In this document: in pieces, positions 41,601 to 55,674 of the stretch | Layout of the letters: each line of letters begins with the position of its first letter | Position numbering within the stretch: position 1 is the first letter of the stretch | NCBI GenBank assembly: GCA_003279845.1 | Contig: QCGP01000001.1 | Location: 1 to 64,000, forward strand | DNA: 64,000 nt | Reading direction: 5' to 3' | Origin: Prochlorococcus sp. AG-388-F11 | GTDB taxonomy: Bacteria; Cyanobacteriota; Cyanobacteriia; PCC-6307; Cyanobiaceae | Position numbers and translations under genes: made by a program | Notes under the pieces: generated by a model | Databases searched by the model: none | Told to the model about the DNA's origin: nothing | Seen by the model: the letters and a program-made list of their open reading frames with translations, nothing else

Positions 41601-42175
41601 TCAACTAATTTAGTGGATTCATATAAATTATTCTTCTTAACAAAATCTATTAATGACGTTGGTAAATTAGAATAATTAGAATTTAATCTGAACTTAGAAC
41701 TTGAAATGTTTGGGATTTTTATTGATGAAATCTTAAATTTCACATTATAAGTTTCTAACATTTTAAGAGTATTTGATTCAACAGGATATCCCTCTCTTAA
41801 AATTACAAAAAAGCTTACCTCCTTAATAATTTTATCAAAATTTTTCCAGTAGAAAATATCTTTAATTAAATCACTACCAATTACAAAATCTAAATTATTA
41901 AATTCATAAAATTTTTGACATTTTTTAATTGACTCAACTGCCCATTGGCTACTAACACTTTGATTAAATAAAATCTTAGGATTGTTTAAATCCTCAACAA
42001 GAGTTTTTAATAAATGGCTACGAATTGAGATATCTTCTTTGTGCTTTTTGTTGGGGTTGTTGCTTACATAACTTATGGTAAAAGCATAGATTTCTGATAA
42101 TTCTTCAAGTATTTTTTTATGACCAATGGTAGGTGGATCTGCACTAGTACCAAATAATGCAATACTTTTTCCCAT
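41597..42175 (-). CDS. nadD: Nicotinate-nucleotide adenylyltransferase
   Basis: ALFGTSADPPTIGHKKIL; located next to nadE. Confidence 0.9.
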   Translation of the reverse strand: MGKSIALFGTSADPPTIGHKKILEELSEIYAFTISYVSNNPNKKHKEDISIRSHLLKTLVEDLNNPKILFNQSVSSQWAVESIKKCQKFYEFNNLDFVIGSDLIKDIFYWKNFDKIIKEVSFFVILREGYPVESNTLKMLETYNVKFKISSIKIPNISSSKFRLNSNYSNLPTSLIDFVKKNNLYESTKLVE

Positions 42176-42183
42176 TTTAAGTT

Positions 42184-43428
42184 TTAAGGCAGAAAACTAA
42201 CAAAGTTATTATTTAGATTTCTATTAGATAAATAAATATTAATGTGATTAAAAATTTCTGGTTCATTAAAAATTAAGTTTTGAATCATTATAAAAGGCTC
42301 TATGAATGAAAATTTGCTTTTTATAAATATTTCTCTGGCGGCTAATTTCCCAAGTATTTTTGTAGAATGAATCGCGATTGCTGCTTGAATAATTGCTATG
42401 GGTCCATAGGGTAATAATGAAAGCCCGTTGGTGAAAGGTGCTGTTAATAAAATTATTTTCCTAATAAGGTTGAAAGATGTATTGATACCGACTTGAGTGA
42501 ATCCCAAAAATAAATTATTAATGGATATATTTTTAAATATTTTTTTTGTAGATTCATTCTGCAAATTTAGTCCGTAAATCTTACTTAATTCGCTAATCAA
42601 TGCTGTATCTATCGCAATACTACCAGCAATATCAAAAAAAATAAAAGGATTAAGAGCTACTGCTGATGCTTTTATGGTCGAAAATTTACCTATAGTTGAC
42701 TGTGCTAATTTCTGCCTTCTTTTCAATCTTTGCTCTTTTATCTGCAAAAACAACTTATCAGCAAATTGCAGAGTATTTAGTGTTAACAGTATCTCTCCAT
42801 GTTGATTTATTATTTTTTTTATGTAATTGTTAAGATTATTTTCGTTATTAATAATTATTGGAATATTTAAATCTTTTGGAAGCTTAAACTTTATATTTTC
42901 TATTATTTCTTTTAATTCATTTTTATTAAAAAGATCGATTTTATTTAAAATTACAATAATTTTTTTTCCATCTTTAATCAAGGAGCTGATTTCTTTTAAT
43001 TCATTTCTGTTCAAATCTCCCGAAACTATAAATAAAATAAGATCTGAATGCTCTTCTATGCAAGAGTAAACTTTATCTGGGAATTGAATATTGCAGAAAT
43101 CAAATCCTGGAGAATCTAGCAACTCTACACTATTTAGTTTTTGATCTTGAAAGTTCCAAGCTTCTGCTTTTATCTTTCTTGTGGTGCCATTTATAACATT
43201 TGTTTTGAATATATCTTTTTTTAATAAAGAATTCAAAACAGAGGATTTTCCTACACCCGATTTACCATATGCGCCAATTCTTATTTTTTTTTCTTTAAGC
43301 CTAAAAAGTTGTTGATTAAAAGAAATTATTTCTCTATTAAAAAAACTTTTTTCATAGTTGGTAAGTTCGATATTCTCCCACCAATTTTTTAAAAGTAAAT
43401 AATTTTTATTAATTTTCAATTTTTCCAT
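42184..43428 (-). CDS. Era-like small GTPase with C-terminal DUF697-like membrane-associated region
   Basis: GAYGKSGVGKSSVLNSLL (P-loop), LLDSPGFDF, ILNKIDLF. Confidence 0.85.
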   Translation of the reverse strand: MEKLKINKNYLLLKNWWENIELTNYEKSFFNREIISFNQQLFRLKEKKIRIGAYGKSGVGKSSVLNSLLKKDIFKTNVINGTTRKIKAEAWNFQDQKLNSVELLDSPGFDFCNIQFPDKVYSCIEEHSDLILFIVSGDLNRNELKEISSLIKDGKKIIVILNKIDLFNKNELKEIIENIKFKLPKDLNIPIIINNENNLNNYIKKIINQHGEILLTLNTLQFADKLFLQIKEQRLKRRQKLAQSTIGKFSTIKASAVALNPFIFFDIAGSIAIDTALISELSKIYGLNLQNESTKKIFKNISINNLFLGFTQVGINTSFNLIRKIILLTAPFTNGLSLLPYGPIAIIQAAIAIHSTKILGKLAAREIFIKSKFSFIEPFIMIQNLIFNEPEIFNHINIYLSNRNLNNNFVSFLP

Positions 43429-43431
43429 GAT

Positions 43432-44409
43432 TTATTTTTTCCACCAACCAGCTAACACAGATAACACAGCTTCTGCCCCAATAATACCCACGAATCCCCC
43501 AAATTCATCTACTACTACTTTCACTCCTTTATGGTTCTTGTCAAATCTCGTTAATAATTTATCTGCCTTAATCATTTCGGGAATGAAGTCCACAGGTTCA
43601 CAAATTTCTGATAATAATTTTTTATTTTCTCCATTAATTAACTCTGCTAATAATTTTTCACGCTTAACCACCCCTTGTATTTTGTCAACTTTATCTCCCA
43701 AAATAACCCACCATGGTGAGTTATCAGACATTATAAGATTTGAAATTTCATCAAGATTTGAAGACCCATTAAGACAAGGTGCTGATACCCTAGGAATCAT
43801 TAAATCTTTAGCTTTTAAATCATTTAACTGAAAAACCTTAAAAATCATTGCTGCCTCATCAGCTTCTATTAGACCTTTCTGACTCCCAATTTTTGCCATT
43901 TGTCTAATTTCTTCTTCATCTGTTGAAATTTCATTTTCTGCAGTAATAACTGGAAATATTTGTTCTATTAATATTAAAAATGGCCTCATTAAATTATTTA
44001 ATATCCTCAAGATAGGAACGGATAATAATGCTATTTGGACTGAAAATCTTGTCCCAAGAGCTTTTGGTAGTACTTCTCCTAATAAAACAACTAGCATATA
44101 AAAAGCAATTGAAAACAAGGTTAAGCCATAACTACTTTTGATTACCAATGCTCCGTATACACCTAAAATAAGACTTCCAATTATATTAAATCCATTATTA
44201 GTAATTGTAATTACAGTTAAAGTCCTTCCAAGATGTTTTCTAAGTTTAAGGAGTTGATTTGCAGAACTTTTTGGCTTTTGTTTGGAGGCTATTTCAAGAA
44301 TTCTAATTGAATTTACAGCTAAAAAAGCCGCTTCTACTCCCGAACAACATGCTGACCCAATTAAGATAAATATGATCAACAAAATCAAACCGTATACACT
44401 TGGTTCCAT
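43432..44409 (-). CDS. CNNM/CBS domain (hemolysin-like) membrane protein
   Basis: DUF21 N-terminal TM region, DLMIPRVSAPCL, VVDEFGGFVGIIG. Confidence 0.9.
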   Translation of the reverse strand: MEPSVYGLILLIIFILIGSACCSGVEAAFLAVNSIRILEIASKQKPKSSANQLLKLRKHLGRTLTVITITNNGFNIIGSLILGVYGALVIKSSYGLTLFSIAFYMLVVLLGEVLPKALGTRFSVQIALLSVPILRILNNLMRPFLILIEQIFPVITAENEISTDEEEIRQMAKIGSQKGLIEADEAAMIFKVFQLNDLKAKDLMIPRVSAPCLNGSSNLDEISNLIMSDNSPWWVILGDKVDKIQGVVKREKLLAELINGENKKLLSEICEPVDFIPEMIKADKLLTRFDKNHKGVKVVVDEFGGFVGIIGAEAVLSVLAGWWKK

Positions 44410-44481
44410 TAAAATAGAATAAGTACTAAAGCAGTTAATTCATTCTTCCATTTTTTTTTTAAACACGCCAATACAAAATTT

Positions 44482-45807
44482 ATGTTTAAACCTGATAATA
44501 AAGTTTTTGAAGAAAGAAGAGAAATTTTCTTAAATAAATTAGATGGGAAAGCTGCTATTATCCCTGGAGCTGGTCTTGTAAAGCATCATGCCGATTGTGA
44601 ATACCCTTTTAGACAAGATAGTAATTTTTGGTATTTAACTGGTTTTGATGAGCCGGATGCAATTGCCCTTTTCTTATCTCACAAGCCGAGGGGAGAGAGA
44701 TTCATTATGTTTGTTGCTCCTAAAGATGTTATAAGTGAAGTCTGGCATGGCTTTAGATGGGGTTTGGAAGGCGCTGAAAATGAGTTTCAGGCTGATAAGG
44801 CTCACTCAATAAACGAACTAAGGGATTTACTCCCAGATTACATAAATGGCTCTGATGAACTTGTTTTTTCAATTGGTAAGCATTCATTAATTGAAAAAAT
44901 AGTACTGGAGATATTTTCACAACAACTTGAAAATCGATCAAGATTAGGGTTTGGTGCAAATTCTATAAAATCTCCAGAAATTTATTTAAATGAGATGAGA
45001 TTAATTAAAAGTGAATTTGAAATTAAAAGAATGAGAGAAGCTATACAAATTTCAGCAGAAGCTCATGAACTAGTAAGAGCATCTATCTCAACAAAGAAAA
45101 ATGAAAGACAAATTCAGGGTCTTCTAGAGGGATTCTTTTTGGAAAAAGGGGCTAGAGGACCTGCTTACAACTCTATTGTTGCTTCAGGAGATAATGCATG
45201 TATTTTGCATTACACGTCAAATAATTCACCATTAAAAAAGGAAGATTTATTGTTGGTAGATGCTGGCTGCTCATTAACTGATTATTACAATGGAGACATA
45301 ACAAGAACTATTCCAATTGGTGGGAAATTTTCTGAGGAGCAAAAAGTTATTTACGAAATTGTATTGAATGCTCAGAAAAATGCAATTAAAAGTGCTGTAA
45401 CTGGATCGAATGCCAGTACTGTACATCATGTTGCTTTAACAATTCTGATAGAAGGATTAAGAGAAATTGGTTTATTACAGGGCAGCACAGAAGAGATAAT
45501 TGAGAATCAATCTTATAAACATCTTTACATGCATAGAACTGGACATTGGCTCGGCTTAGATGTTCATGATGTTGGAGCATACAGAATGGGGGACTATGAA
45601 GTGTCTTTACAGAATGGAATGATTCTTACCGTAGAACCTGGGATCTATATAAGTGATAGAATCCCAATTCCTGAGGGACAACCTCTCATTGACAAGAAAT
45701 GGAAAGGCATTGGGATAAGAATTGAAGATGATGTTCTTGTCAACGATACAAATCCAGAAGTTTTAAGTAATGCAGCACTAAAAGAAATTTCTGATTTAGA
45801 ATTTTAA
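44482..45807 (+). CDS. pepP: Xaa-Pro aminopeptidase P
   Basis: FWYLTGFDEPDA, MHRTGHWLGLDVHDVG, LTVEPGIYI. Confidence 0.96.
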   Translation: MFKPDNKVFEERREIFLNKLDGKAAIIPGAGLVKHHADCEYPFRQDSNFWYLTGFDEPDAIALFLSHKPRGERFIMFVAPKDVISEVWHGFRWGLEGAENEFQADKAHSINELRDLLPDYINGSDELVFSIGKHSLIEKIVLEIFSQQLENRSRLGFGANSIKSPEIYLNEMRLIKSEFEIKRMREAIQISAEAHELVRASISTKKNERQIQGLLEGFFLEKGARGPAYNSIVASGDNACILHYTSNNSPLKKEDLLLVDAGCSLTDYYNGDITRTIPIGGKFSEEQKVIYEIVLNAQKNAIKSAVTGSNASTVHHVALTILIEGLREIGLLQGSTEEIIENQSYKHLYMHRTGHWLGLDVHDVGAYRMGDYEVSLQNGMILTVEPGIYISDRIPIPEGQPLIDKKWKGIGIRIEDDVLVNDTNPEVLSNAALKEISDLEF

Positions 45808-45861
45808 AATTTGACTTATCTAGTCAATAGATTTATTTTTTATAAAGTTTAAAGTTCAAAA

Positions 45862-46020
45862 ATGAATAAGTCAGATTCATATGATTCGAAACTCTCTCAA
45901 GCAAGAGGCTTAGCTAGTCAGCTTGGAATGTTTGCAGAAGAAAATGATATTCCTAAAGATCTTTGGGATTCATTGGAAGCTACAATTTATGATTTTTATG
46001 AAGTATCTCACGATAGATGA
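45862..46020 (+). CDS. Hypothetical protein, 52 aa
   Basis: My own translation: MNKSDSYDSKLSQARGLASQLGMFAEENDIPKDLWDSLEATIYDFYEVSHDR; not in the ORF track. Confidence 0.55.
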   Translation: MNKSDSYDSKLSQARGLASQLGMFAEENDIPKDLWDSLEATIYDFYEVSHDR

Positions 46021-46125
46021 AAATTATGTTTAGAGAGTGTCAATAAATAAAATAAGAAATTTTGAATAAATCAATCAAAATGTGGCCATCAACTGATAAA
46101 TTATTTATTAAACATAACTAAGTGA

Positions 46126-46593
46126 ATGACCTCATCAGATAAGTTAAATCAAAATTCAAAAGAAAAAAACAATGATGACCCAAAATCTAAAAATTCTTCT
46201 CCTAACTCAGGAATGATGGGTGCCACAGCTGTACTAGCTTCTGCCACAATAGATGAAGATGGAGTACCCACTGGCTATACCCCTAAACCTGACGAAGGAA
46301 GATTTATTATTAAAGTATTGTGGTTACCTGATAATGTTGCTTTAGCTGTTGATCAAATAGTAGGGGGTGGCCCAAGTCCTTTAACTGCATATTATTTTTG
46401 GCCAAGAGAAGATGCTTGGGAAAAACTAAAAAGCGAACTAGAGAACAAAGGTTGGATCACTGATAATGAGAGAGTCGAAATTTTGAATAAAGCTACAGAA
46501 GTAATAAATTATTGGCAAGAAGAGGGTAAAACAAAAAAATTAGAAGAGGCCAAGCTAAAGTTTCCAGAAGTAACTTTCTGTGGTACGGCTTAA
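46126..46593 (+). CDS. ycf65: Plastid-specific ribosomal protein 3-like (PSRP-3/Ycf65)
   Basis: [43 protein letters not shown] is the PSRP-3 signature. Confidence 0.92.
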   Translation: MTSSDKLNQNSKEKNNDDPKSKNSSPNSGMMGATAVLASATIDEDGVPTGYTPKPDEGRFIIKVLWLPDNVALAVDQIVGGGPSPLTAYYFWPREDAWEKLKSELENKGWITDNERVEILNKATEVINYWQEEGKTKKLEEAKLKFPEVTFCGTA

Positions 46594-46596
46594 AAA

Positions 46597-47001
46597 TTAG
46601 TTTTTTGCAGCTTGAATCCAGGCCTCAGCCTTTGAAATCTCTTTAAGAGCTTTTATTCTCTCAGGACTTTTCTCATTTTCTGGAAATTTACTAATTGCTG
46701 ATTTTGCTTCTTTGAGATCTTGTTCAGCATTTTGAATGTTAATTTCAGATCCAATTTCTGCATTGTTGACTAAAACTATAACTTCATCCGATTCAATTTC
46801 AGCGAAGCCACCCATTAAAGCTATTGATTTCCACTGAGAATTCATTCTTACCCTTAAAACGCCAATATCAATAGCTGTAACTAGAGAGATATGTCCCGGA
46901 AGCACACCTACTTGACCAGTAGTGCTTGGAAGGATTACTTCTTCAGCTTCACCTTGATAAACATTTTTATTGGGAGCTAAAACTTTAAGAGAAATTGCCA
47001 T
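46597..47001 (-). CDS. atpC: ATP synthase subunit epsilon
   Basis: [35 protein letters not shown]; follows atpD. Confidence 0.97.
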   Translation of the reverse strand: MAISLKVLAPNKNVYQGEAEEVILPSTTGQVGVLPGHISLVTAIDIGVLRVRMNSQWKSIALMGGFAEIESDEVIVLVNNAEIGSEINIQNAEQDLKEAKSAISKFPENEKSPERIKALKEISKAEAWIQAAKN

Positions 47002-47038
47002 TAATTTAAATTATTGAAGGTTATATGTATTTAGATAT

Positions 47039-48502
<1,464 letters not shown>

Positions 48503-48540
48503 TTATTGATTTGGTGATGATTAGCTGATTTTAAACAGCT

Positions 48541-48640
48541 CATAATCCGAAAATACTACCACCTCATGGGTAGATTCGTTAAATGGGTTCGGCCACCCGC
48601 ACAGTTGAAGTATGGTTTAATGGCTGCTTCGCGGATTATG
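48541..48640 (+). ncRNA. Candidate structured RNA (four-way junction) in the atpD-groES divergent region; leader or separate sRNA
   Basis: 9-bp closing stem CATAATCCG/CGGATTATG with three internal hairpins; G-U pairs favour the + strand. Confidence 0.5.
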
Positions 48641-48719
48641 TTGTTGATGATACGGATCGAGAATTTCTCTTTCCTTTTTTATGACGCAAAGCGTCTCAAT
48701 CATGACCCTCCATTAATCT

Positions 48720-49031
48720 ATGGCAGCTGTTTCACTTACAGTCTCTACAGTAAAACCACTGGGAGATAGAATATTTATTAAAGTTTCCGCATCTGAGGAA
48801 AAAACTGCTGGGGGCATACTTTTGCCTGATTCAGCTAAGGAAAAACCACAGGTGGGAGAAGTTGCTCAGGTAGGTCCTGGGAAACTTAATGACGATGGTT
48901 CTCGACAAACTCCAGAAGTGAGTATTGGCGACAAGGTTTTGTACAGCAAATATGCTGGAACAGACATTAAATTGGGAGGAGATGAATATGTCTTGCTCTC
49001 AGAAAAGGATATTTTGGCTGTAGTAGGCTAA
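48720..49031 (+). CDS. groS: Co-chaperonin GroES
   Basis: [34 protein letters not shown]. Confidence 0.99.
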
Positions 49032-49055
49032 AGTATTTGTTTCAAAAATTATTAA

Positions 49056-50720
<1,665 letters not shown>

Positions 50721-50753
50721 CTGAACGAATATTAATCAAGGAACTTTTACTAG

Positions 50754-50783
50754 AGGGATAATTCTTAATTATCCCTTTTTTTT
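50754..50783 (+). terminator. Rho-independent terminator of groESL
   Basis: AGGGATAATT-CTT-AATTATCCCT followed by a run of T. Confidence 0.92.
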
Positions 50784-50792
50784 ATACAAATT

Positions 50793-51020
50793 TTATGAAA
50801 TCCAGCCAGCGCTAAGAATAACTGCTAATGATAAAAATATAATTAAAAAAGTCCAAGTTATTTTGTTGAGAGATGCCTCAGCACTACTTGCGCTATTGAA
50901 CATGGAGCTTCCACTAGCAGCTATTCCTCCCATCCCATCACCTTTGGGACTATGAAGTAAAACTAAAAATATCAGAATAACTCCAGAAAAAAACCATATC
51001 CAACTAAAAATTTGAATCAT
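50793..51020 (-). CDS. secG: Preprotein translocase subunit SecG
   Basis: VLLHSPKGDGMGGIAASGSSMFNS. Confidence 0.92.
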   Translation of the reverse strand: MIQIFSWIWFFSGVILIFLVLLHSPKGDGMGGIAASGSSMFNSASSAEASLNKITWTFLIIFLSLAVILSAGWIS

Positions 51021-51043
51021 TGCTTTAGATAATCTTATTAACT

Positions 51044-52666
51044 TTAAACGTGTTGTACTACTTTATTATAACCTTTTAATTCAACTTCTTTAATAAGAGA
51101 CTTTCCTGTCATTTCTTTTGGAATTGGGAGATTCAATAACTGTAATAAAGTTGGTGCAATATCTGCTAAGCCTGCATTATCCCTTAAATAAATCTCATTT
51201 CCCATATTTGGAATTTTTCTTTTTTCACCTTCAATAAAAATTAATGGAACTTTGTTTATAGTGTGCGCTGTCCAAGGTTCTCCCGCGGAACCTTTCATTA
51301 ACTCTGCGTTACCATGATCAGCTGTTATGAGAATGCTACCACCCATTTCTCCAGTAGCATTAACTATTTGACCTATACATTTATCTACCGTTTCTATAGC
51401 TTTAATTGTTGCATTCATGTCCCCTGTATGACCAACCATATCAGGATTAGCAAAATTGATTACAACAAAGGCATAGTTTCCACTTTTAATAGCTTTAGAG
51501 CAACTAAGAGTTAATTCTTCTGCAGACATTTCTGGTTCCAAATCATAAGTTGCCACTCTTGGAGACGGAATTAAATGTCTCTCTTCTCCTGGTAAAGGAA
51601 TTTCTACTCCTCCATTAAAAAAATATGTTACGTGAGGATATTTTTCAGTTTCTGCTGTTCTATATTGCCTGAGTCCATTTTCTGAAACTATTTGGCCTAT
51701 AAAATTATTGAGGGATTCAGGAGGAAATGCAACTTTGACAGGGAAGTTTGAATCATATTGAGTAAAGGTCACTAAATCTAAGCTAGGAAATGTTTTCCTT
51801 TTAAAATCTGAGAAATTTTTATCTGAAAGGGATTGAATTATTTGTCTTGCTCTGTCTGGTCGAAAGTTAAAGCAAATCAAACTATCTCCATCCTTAAGAT
51901 AGTTCTCAGATATTCGTATAGGCTCCAAAAATTCATCTGTTATGTTTTTTTCATAACTTTGTTTTATATAATCCTTTGGAGAAATATTGGTTATTTCAAT
52001 ATTTGGATCAGTTAAATTAGCATATGCTTTTTCTGTTCTATCCCATAAAAGATTTCTATCCATTATCCAGTATCTTCCGCATATAGAGGCTATTTCTCCT
52101 GTATTAAATTTTTTTATGCATGATTCAATTCGGTTAAGATATTTAGATGCACTTTTTGCCGGAGTATCTCTTCCATCGGTAATAATATGAATTGCAACTT
52201 TTTTGATACCATTATCTGATGCCCATTTTATTAACCCTTCTAAGTGATCTATGTGACTATGTACTCCTCCATCAGAACATAATCCAGTGACATGCAAAGT
52301 TGAATTATTTTTCTTTAATGAATGAGCTATCTCCTTTAACTCATTAACTTGGTTTAACTGATTATTTTTTACTACATTTGTTATCCTTACAAGTTCTTGT
52401 TGAATTATTCTGCCTGATCCAATGGTAAGGTGCCCTACCTCTGAATTACCCATTTGACCATCTGGTAGGCCAACATCAGATCCACTAGCGCTAATTAGAG
52501 TATGAGGATATGCATGGCACAATGAATCCATGATTGGCGTGCTGGCACTTTTTATAGCATTATTTGATATTTCTTCTCTATGTCCCCAACCATCTAGTAT
52601 CGCAAGAACTACAGGACTCTGAGGAACATTTAATTTTTTTATATTTTTGCTGCTAATCTTTGACAT
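51044..52666 (-). CDS. gpmI: 2,3-bisphosphoglycerate-independent phosphoglycerate mutase
   Basis: [40 protein letters not shown]. Confidence 0.98.
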   Translation of the reverse strand: MSKISSKNIKKLNVPQSPVVLAILDGWGHREEISNNAIKSASTPIMDSLCHAYPHTLISASGSDVGLPDGQMGNSEVGHLTIGSGRIIQQELVRITNVVKNNQLNQVNELKEIAHSLKKNNSTLHVTGLCSDGGVHSHIDHLEGLIKWASDNGIKKVAIHIITDGRDTPAKSASKYLNRIESCIKKFNTGEIASICGRYWIMDRNLLWDRTEKAYANLTDPNIEITNISPKDYIKQSYEKNITDEFLEPIRISENYLKDGDSLICFNFRPDRARQIIQSLSDKNFSDFKRKTFPSLDLVTFTQYDSNFPVKVAFPPESLNNFIGQIVSENGLRQYRTAETEKYPHVTYFFNGGVEIPLPGEERHLIPSPRVATYDLEPEMSAEELTLSCSKAIKSGNYAFVVINFANPDMVGHTGDMNATIKAIETVDKCIGQIVNATGEMGGSILITADHGNAELMKGSAGEPWTAHTINKVPLIFIEGEKRKIPNMGNEIYLRDNAGLADIAPTLLQLLNLPIPKEMTGKSLIKEVELKGYNKVVQHV

Positions 52667-52804
52667 ATTTAGATCAATTTAATTTTCTAAGTGATCCAAT
52701 CTTAAATCTAGCTTCAAAAGTTACTCTTTAACAATTTATATTTAATATAGTTAGCTTTTGCTAATTTATGAAAATATTGAACAAATTTTATTTATTCATA
52801 AATT

Positions 52805-53341
52805 ATGTCCAATAAAACAAAAAGGATTGTCATCCTTACTGAAGTAGAGCTTAGAAAAACCCTTTCACGTTTAACTTCTGAAATTATTGAAAAAGTAACA
52901 AACCTAGACAACTTGCTTTTGGTTGGAATACCAACTAGAGGAATTGATTTGGCTGATGTTCTTAAAAAAGAATTATTCTCTAAGACAGGAGCAAGAATAA
53001 GAAAAGGAATAATTGATCCAACTTTTTATAGAGATGATCAAAATAGAGTTGGAACTCGCCTAATGAAAGCAACTGATATTCCAACTCCTATTGAGAAACA
53101 AGAAATTCTTTTGATAGATGATGTAATTTATACAGGTAGAACAATTAGAGCTGCCATGGATGCTCTTTACTCATGGGGTAGACCTCAAAGGGTGATGTTG
53201 TTAGTGATGGTAGATAGAGGTCATAGAGAGTTACCTATTCAACCTGATTTTTGCGGCAAAAAAGTTCCAACTAGTAAAAACGAAAGCATTAGTTTACGTT
53301 TAAATAATGTTGACAATGAAGAAGGCGTTTTTCTTGAATAG
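52805..53341 (+). CDS. pyrR: Bifunctional pyr operon regulator/uracil phosphoribosyltransferase
   Basis: ILLIDDVIYTGRTIRAAMDAL; GIPTRGIDLA. Confidence 0.95.
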   Translation: MSNKTKRIVILTEVELRKTLSRLTSEIIEKVTNLDNLLLVGIPTRGIDLADVLKKELFSKTGARIRKGIIDPTFYRDDQNRVGTRLMKATDIPTPIEKQEILLIDDVIYTGRTIRAAMDALYSWGRPQRVMLLVMVDRGHRELPIQPDFCGKKVPTSKNESISLRLNNVDNEEGVFLE

Positions 53342-53348
53342 CTCAAAG

Positions 53349-54917
53349 TCAAAAGATATTTCCTAAATTATATTCTCCTATAAATTCATTTTTAATATCG
53401 AAACACTTAACAACTAAATCACCTTTTTTATTGATGTTAAAAAAAAGTATTAAGTTGTCTTCTCCGATATTAGAGTTATTTTCAAGTACTATTTTGAGCA
53501 GTTCTTTATTCCATTTAATAATTTCTTCTTCACTTTGAATCTCGGATAATTTTGGCAATCCATTTTCAAAAATTACATCATATTCTCTTTCTTGTTTTGT
53601 CTCCCCAATTAATATTTCAAATATTTTCTGATTATTTTTACTGGCTTGAAGAATAAGTTTAAATGGGTTTTCAGTCGGCCATGTTTGACCTTTGCAAAAA
53701 ATTGGATGCCAGAAATGTTTTTGTTCTCTTCTATTAAATAATCTTATAGATAACCCTTTAGTTAATATATCTTTGATTTTTACACCCGGGGTCAGTGCTA
53801 AAGCTCCCAAAGCAATGGATTCAATAGGAGGTGGAGACTTTATTTGAATTTTTGGAAGCTTTTTTGTAATCCATTCTTTAATTAGTGGAATTTGAGAACC
53901 TCCTCCAACTAGAATAATTACACTTAGATCATCTACTGTGCAAAATTTACCTCTTGCTTCATTTAATAAATCTTTGAGTAAGAAATTAAGGTGATTTAAA
54001 AGATTATTTTCAATAACAATTTTCTCTAATATTTCTTTACTTATGTAGTAATTTCTCTCTATATTGCTTTCAATTAAAAACTTTGTTGGATATTTATTTT
54101 CATATTTTATTTCAGATGAGCTGAGTTTACATTTTATTTCTTCTGCCCTAGAAAGATTTATTGGATATTTATTATCTGGAACAAAAAAGTCAACGATCCA
54201 TTGATCAATATCTTTACCGCCAATTTTGGAACCTGTTTTACTGATTATTTCAGCACACCTTATTTTTTGTTTTGAAATTGAGCTTACATCATTCCCTTTA
54301 AACTTTAACAATTCAGCTATAGGTCCAGATTTCCCTTCTCCTCCTTCTATTTTGACTATATTCATATCTATTGTGCTTCCTCCAATATCTAGTGTCATGA
54401 TTTTGGAGCCAAATGGAACATTGATACCTAAACTAGCCGCAGTGGGTTCATCAACTAGCGCTATTTCATTTACAGATAATTCCTTGCAAAGGTTGATTAA
54501 CCATTCTCTGTAACCCTTGTATGTATCTATAGGAGCAGTTAAAACAAGTCTCTTAATTTCATATTTTTGTGGAATGTTTATCCATAAAAATTTAAAAAAT
54601 TTTTCGCCACATTCAGTAGGTTTTAAAATATTTTTTTGATTTATTTTTTCAACATGATTTCCAATTAATCTTTTAAAATTAGAATGAAAAAACAAATCCG
54701 AATTAGGGCTATCCACCATCTTTAAAGCACTAATACCAATTTTTAAAATTTTTGAAGGTTCCTCAAACCAAACTGCTGTAGGGACAACTCCAGGAGATGA
54801 TGTGATATTCGGTATTTCAACTAAAACAGAATTGATTTCTTTCTCATCTTGAAAAGCGACTACAGTATTAGTATTCCCTAAATCAATAGCAAGTGTTCCA
54901 GATAAGTTCTCTTTCAT
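53349..54917 (-). CDS. Divergent Hsp70/DnaK-like protein
   Basis: LAIDLGNTNTVVAF, DEPTAASLGINVPFGSKIMTLDIGGSTIDM, LVGGGSQIPLI. Confidence 0.87.
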   Translation of the reverse strand: MKENLSGTLAIDLGNTNTVVAFQDEKEINSVLVEIPNITSSPGVVPTAVWFEEPSKILKIGISALKMVDSPNSDLFFHSNFKRLIGNHVEKINQKNILKPTECGEKFFKFLWINIPQKYEIKRLVLTAPIDTYKGYREWLINLCKELSVNEIALVDEPTAASLGINVPFGSKIMTLDIGGSTIDMNIVKIEGGEGKSGPIAELLKFKGNDVSSISKQKIRCAEIISKTGSKIGGKDIDQWIVDFFVPDNKYPINLSRAEEIKCKLSSSEIKYENKYPTKFLIESNIERNYYISKEILEKIVIENNLLNHLNFLLKDLLNEARGKFCTVDDLSVIILVGGGSQIPLIKEWITKKLPKIQIKSPPPIESIALGALALTPGVKIKDILTKGLSIRLFNRREQKHFWHPIFCKGQTWPTENPFKLILQASKNNQKIFEILIGETKQEREYDVIFENGLPKLSEIQSEEEIIKWNKELLKIVLENNSNIGEDNLILFFNINKKGDLVVKCFDIKNEFIGEYNLGNIF

Positions 54918-55011
54918 ATGAAATTTAAATCAATTAAGTGCTTTTTGTAATTTATGTTTTGAATCGAGCTAATAAACTGTAAGATATATTTTATAGTAAA
55001 AAGTTTTTTTA

Positions 55012-55248
55012 ATGAACATATCAAATAATGTTGGAATTAACTCCAATGATCTTGCAAAAAGAGGTGAGAGCCTAATTAGAAAATCAACTAATAGATACTT
55101 AACTACTGTTAAAATTGCTTTCAGAGCTAAACAAAGACGTTTTGATGATTTTGATGGACTACTAGAGGAGTCAACTATTAAGCCTGTTCAAAGGTCAATT
55201 ATTGAACTAAGCGATGAACAAGACCAGCCTGATTTACTTCCTGGTTAA
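55012..55248 (+). CDS. rpoZ: DNA-directed RNA polymerase omega subunit (cyanobacterial type)
   Basis: [38 protein letters not shown]. Confidence 0.9.
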   Translation: MNISNNVGINSNDLAKRGESLIRKSTNRYLTTVKIAFRAKQRRFDDFDGLLEESTIKPVQRSIIELSDEQDQPDLLPG

Positions 55249-55250
55249 TT

Positions 55251-55622
55251 TTGGTAAAAGACCAAAGAAAATGGAAATTACTTAAAGATTTTAAAAAAGG
55301 CAAATTTTGCTTTTTGATTGGTGTTGATAATTGGTCAATTGAGTTACAAAAAACTGAATTTCATTCACTTTATCTTTTACTTCTAAGAATTAATAAACAA
55401 CTTCTAGATATCAAGAATGAATTAATGGATGAGGAGTCAATTTCTTTAGAGTTAGAACAACTGCCCTGGTTTATTGAACTAAAAGGTAAAAAAAATGAAT
55501 GGAGTTTAAGATTTGTTTTTGAAAGTCAGGACCAAACTAGGTCTTTCGAAATGTATTGGCCGATACAAGTAGCACAAAATTTATTTTATGAAATAAAAAA
55601 CATGTGGGAATCAATGGATTAA
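55251..55622 (+). CDS. DUF1818 family protein
   Basis: DQRKWKLLKDFKKGKFCFLIGVDNWSIELQKTEFHSLYLLL. Confidence 0.8.
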   Translation: MVKDQRKWKLLKDFKKGKFCFLIGVDNWSIELQKTEFHSLYLLLLRINKQLLDIKNELMDEESISLELEQLPWFIELKGKKNEWSLRFVFESQDQTRSFEMYWPIQVAQNLFYEIKNMWESMD

Positions 55623-55674
55623 AAGATAAATAAAATTGGAAATTTTTAAAATTAATTCCCCGTAATAAAAAAAA

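Noticed and set aside
43427-43831. 134-aa + strand ORF opposite the CNNM/CBS gene
   Set aside because: Antisense artefact; Ser/Thr/Pro-rich translation typical of reversed codons.
48584-48599. TGGGTTCGGCCACCCG as a tRNA T-arm (tRNA or tmRNA gene)
   Set aside because: Loop is too long for a T-loop consensus and no anticodon or acceptor/CCA architecture fits around it.
48566-48769. 67-aa ORF overlapping groES
   Set aside because: It runs through the structured groES leader and into groES in another frame; not a plausible protein.
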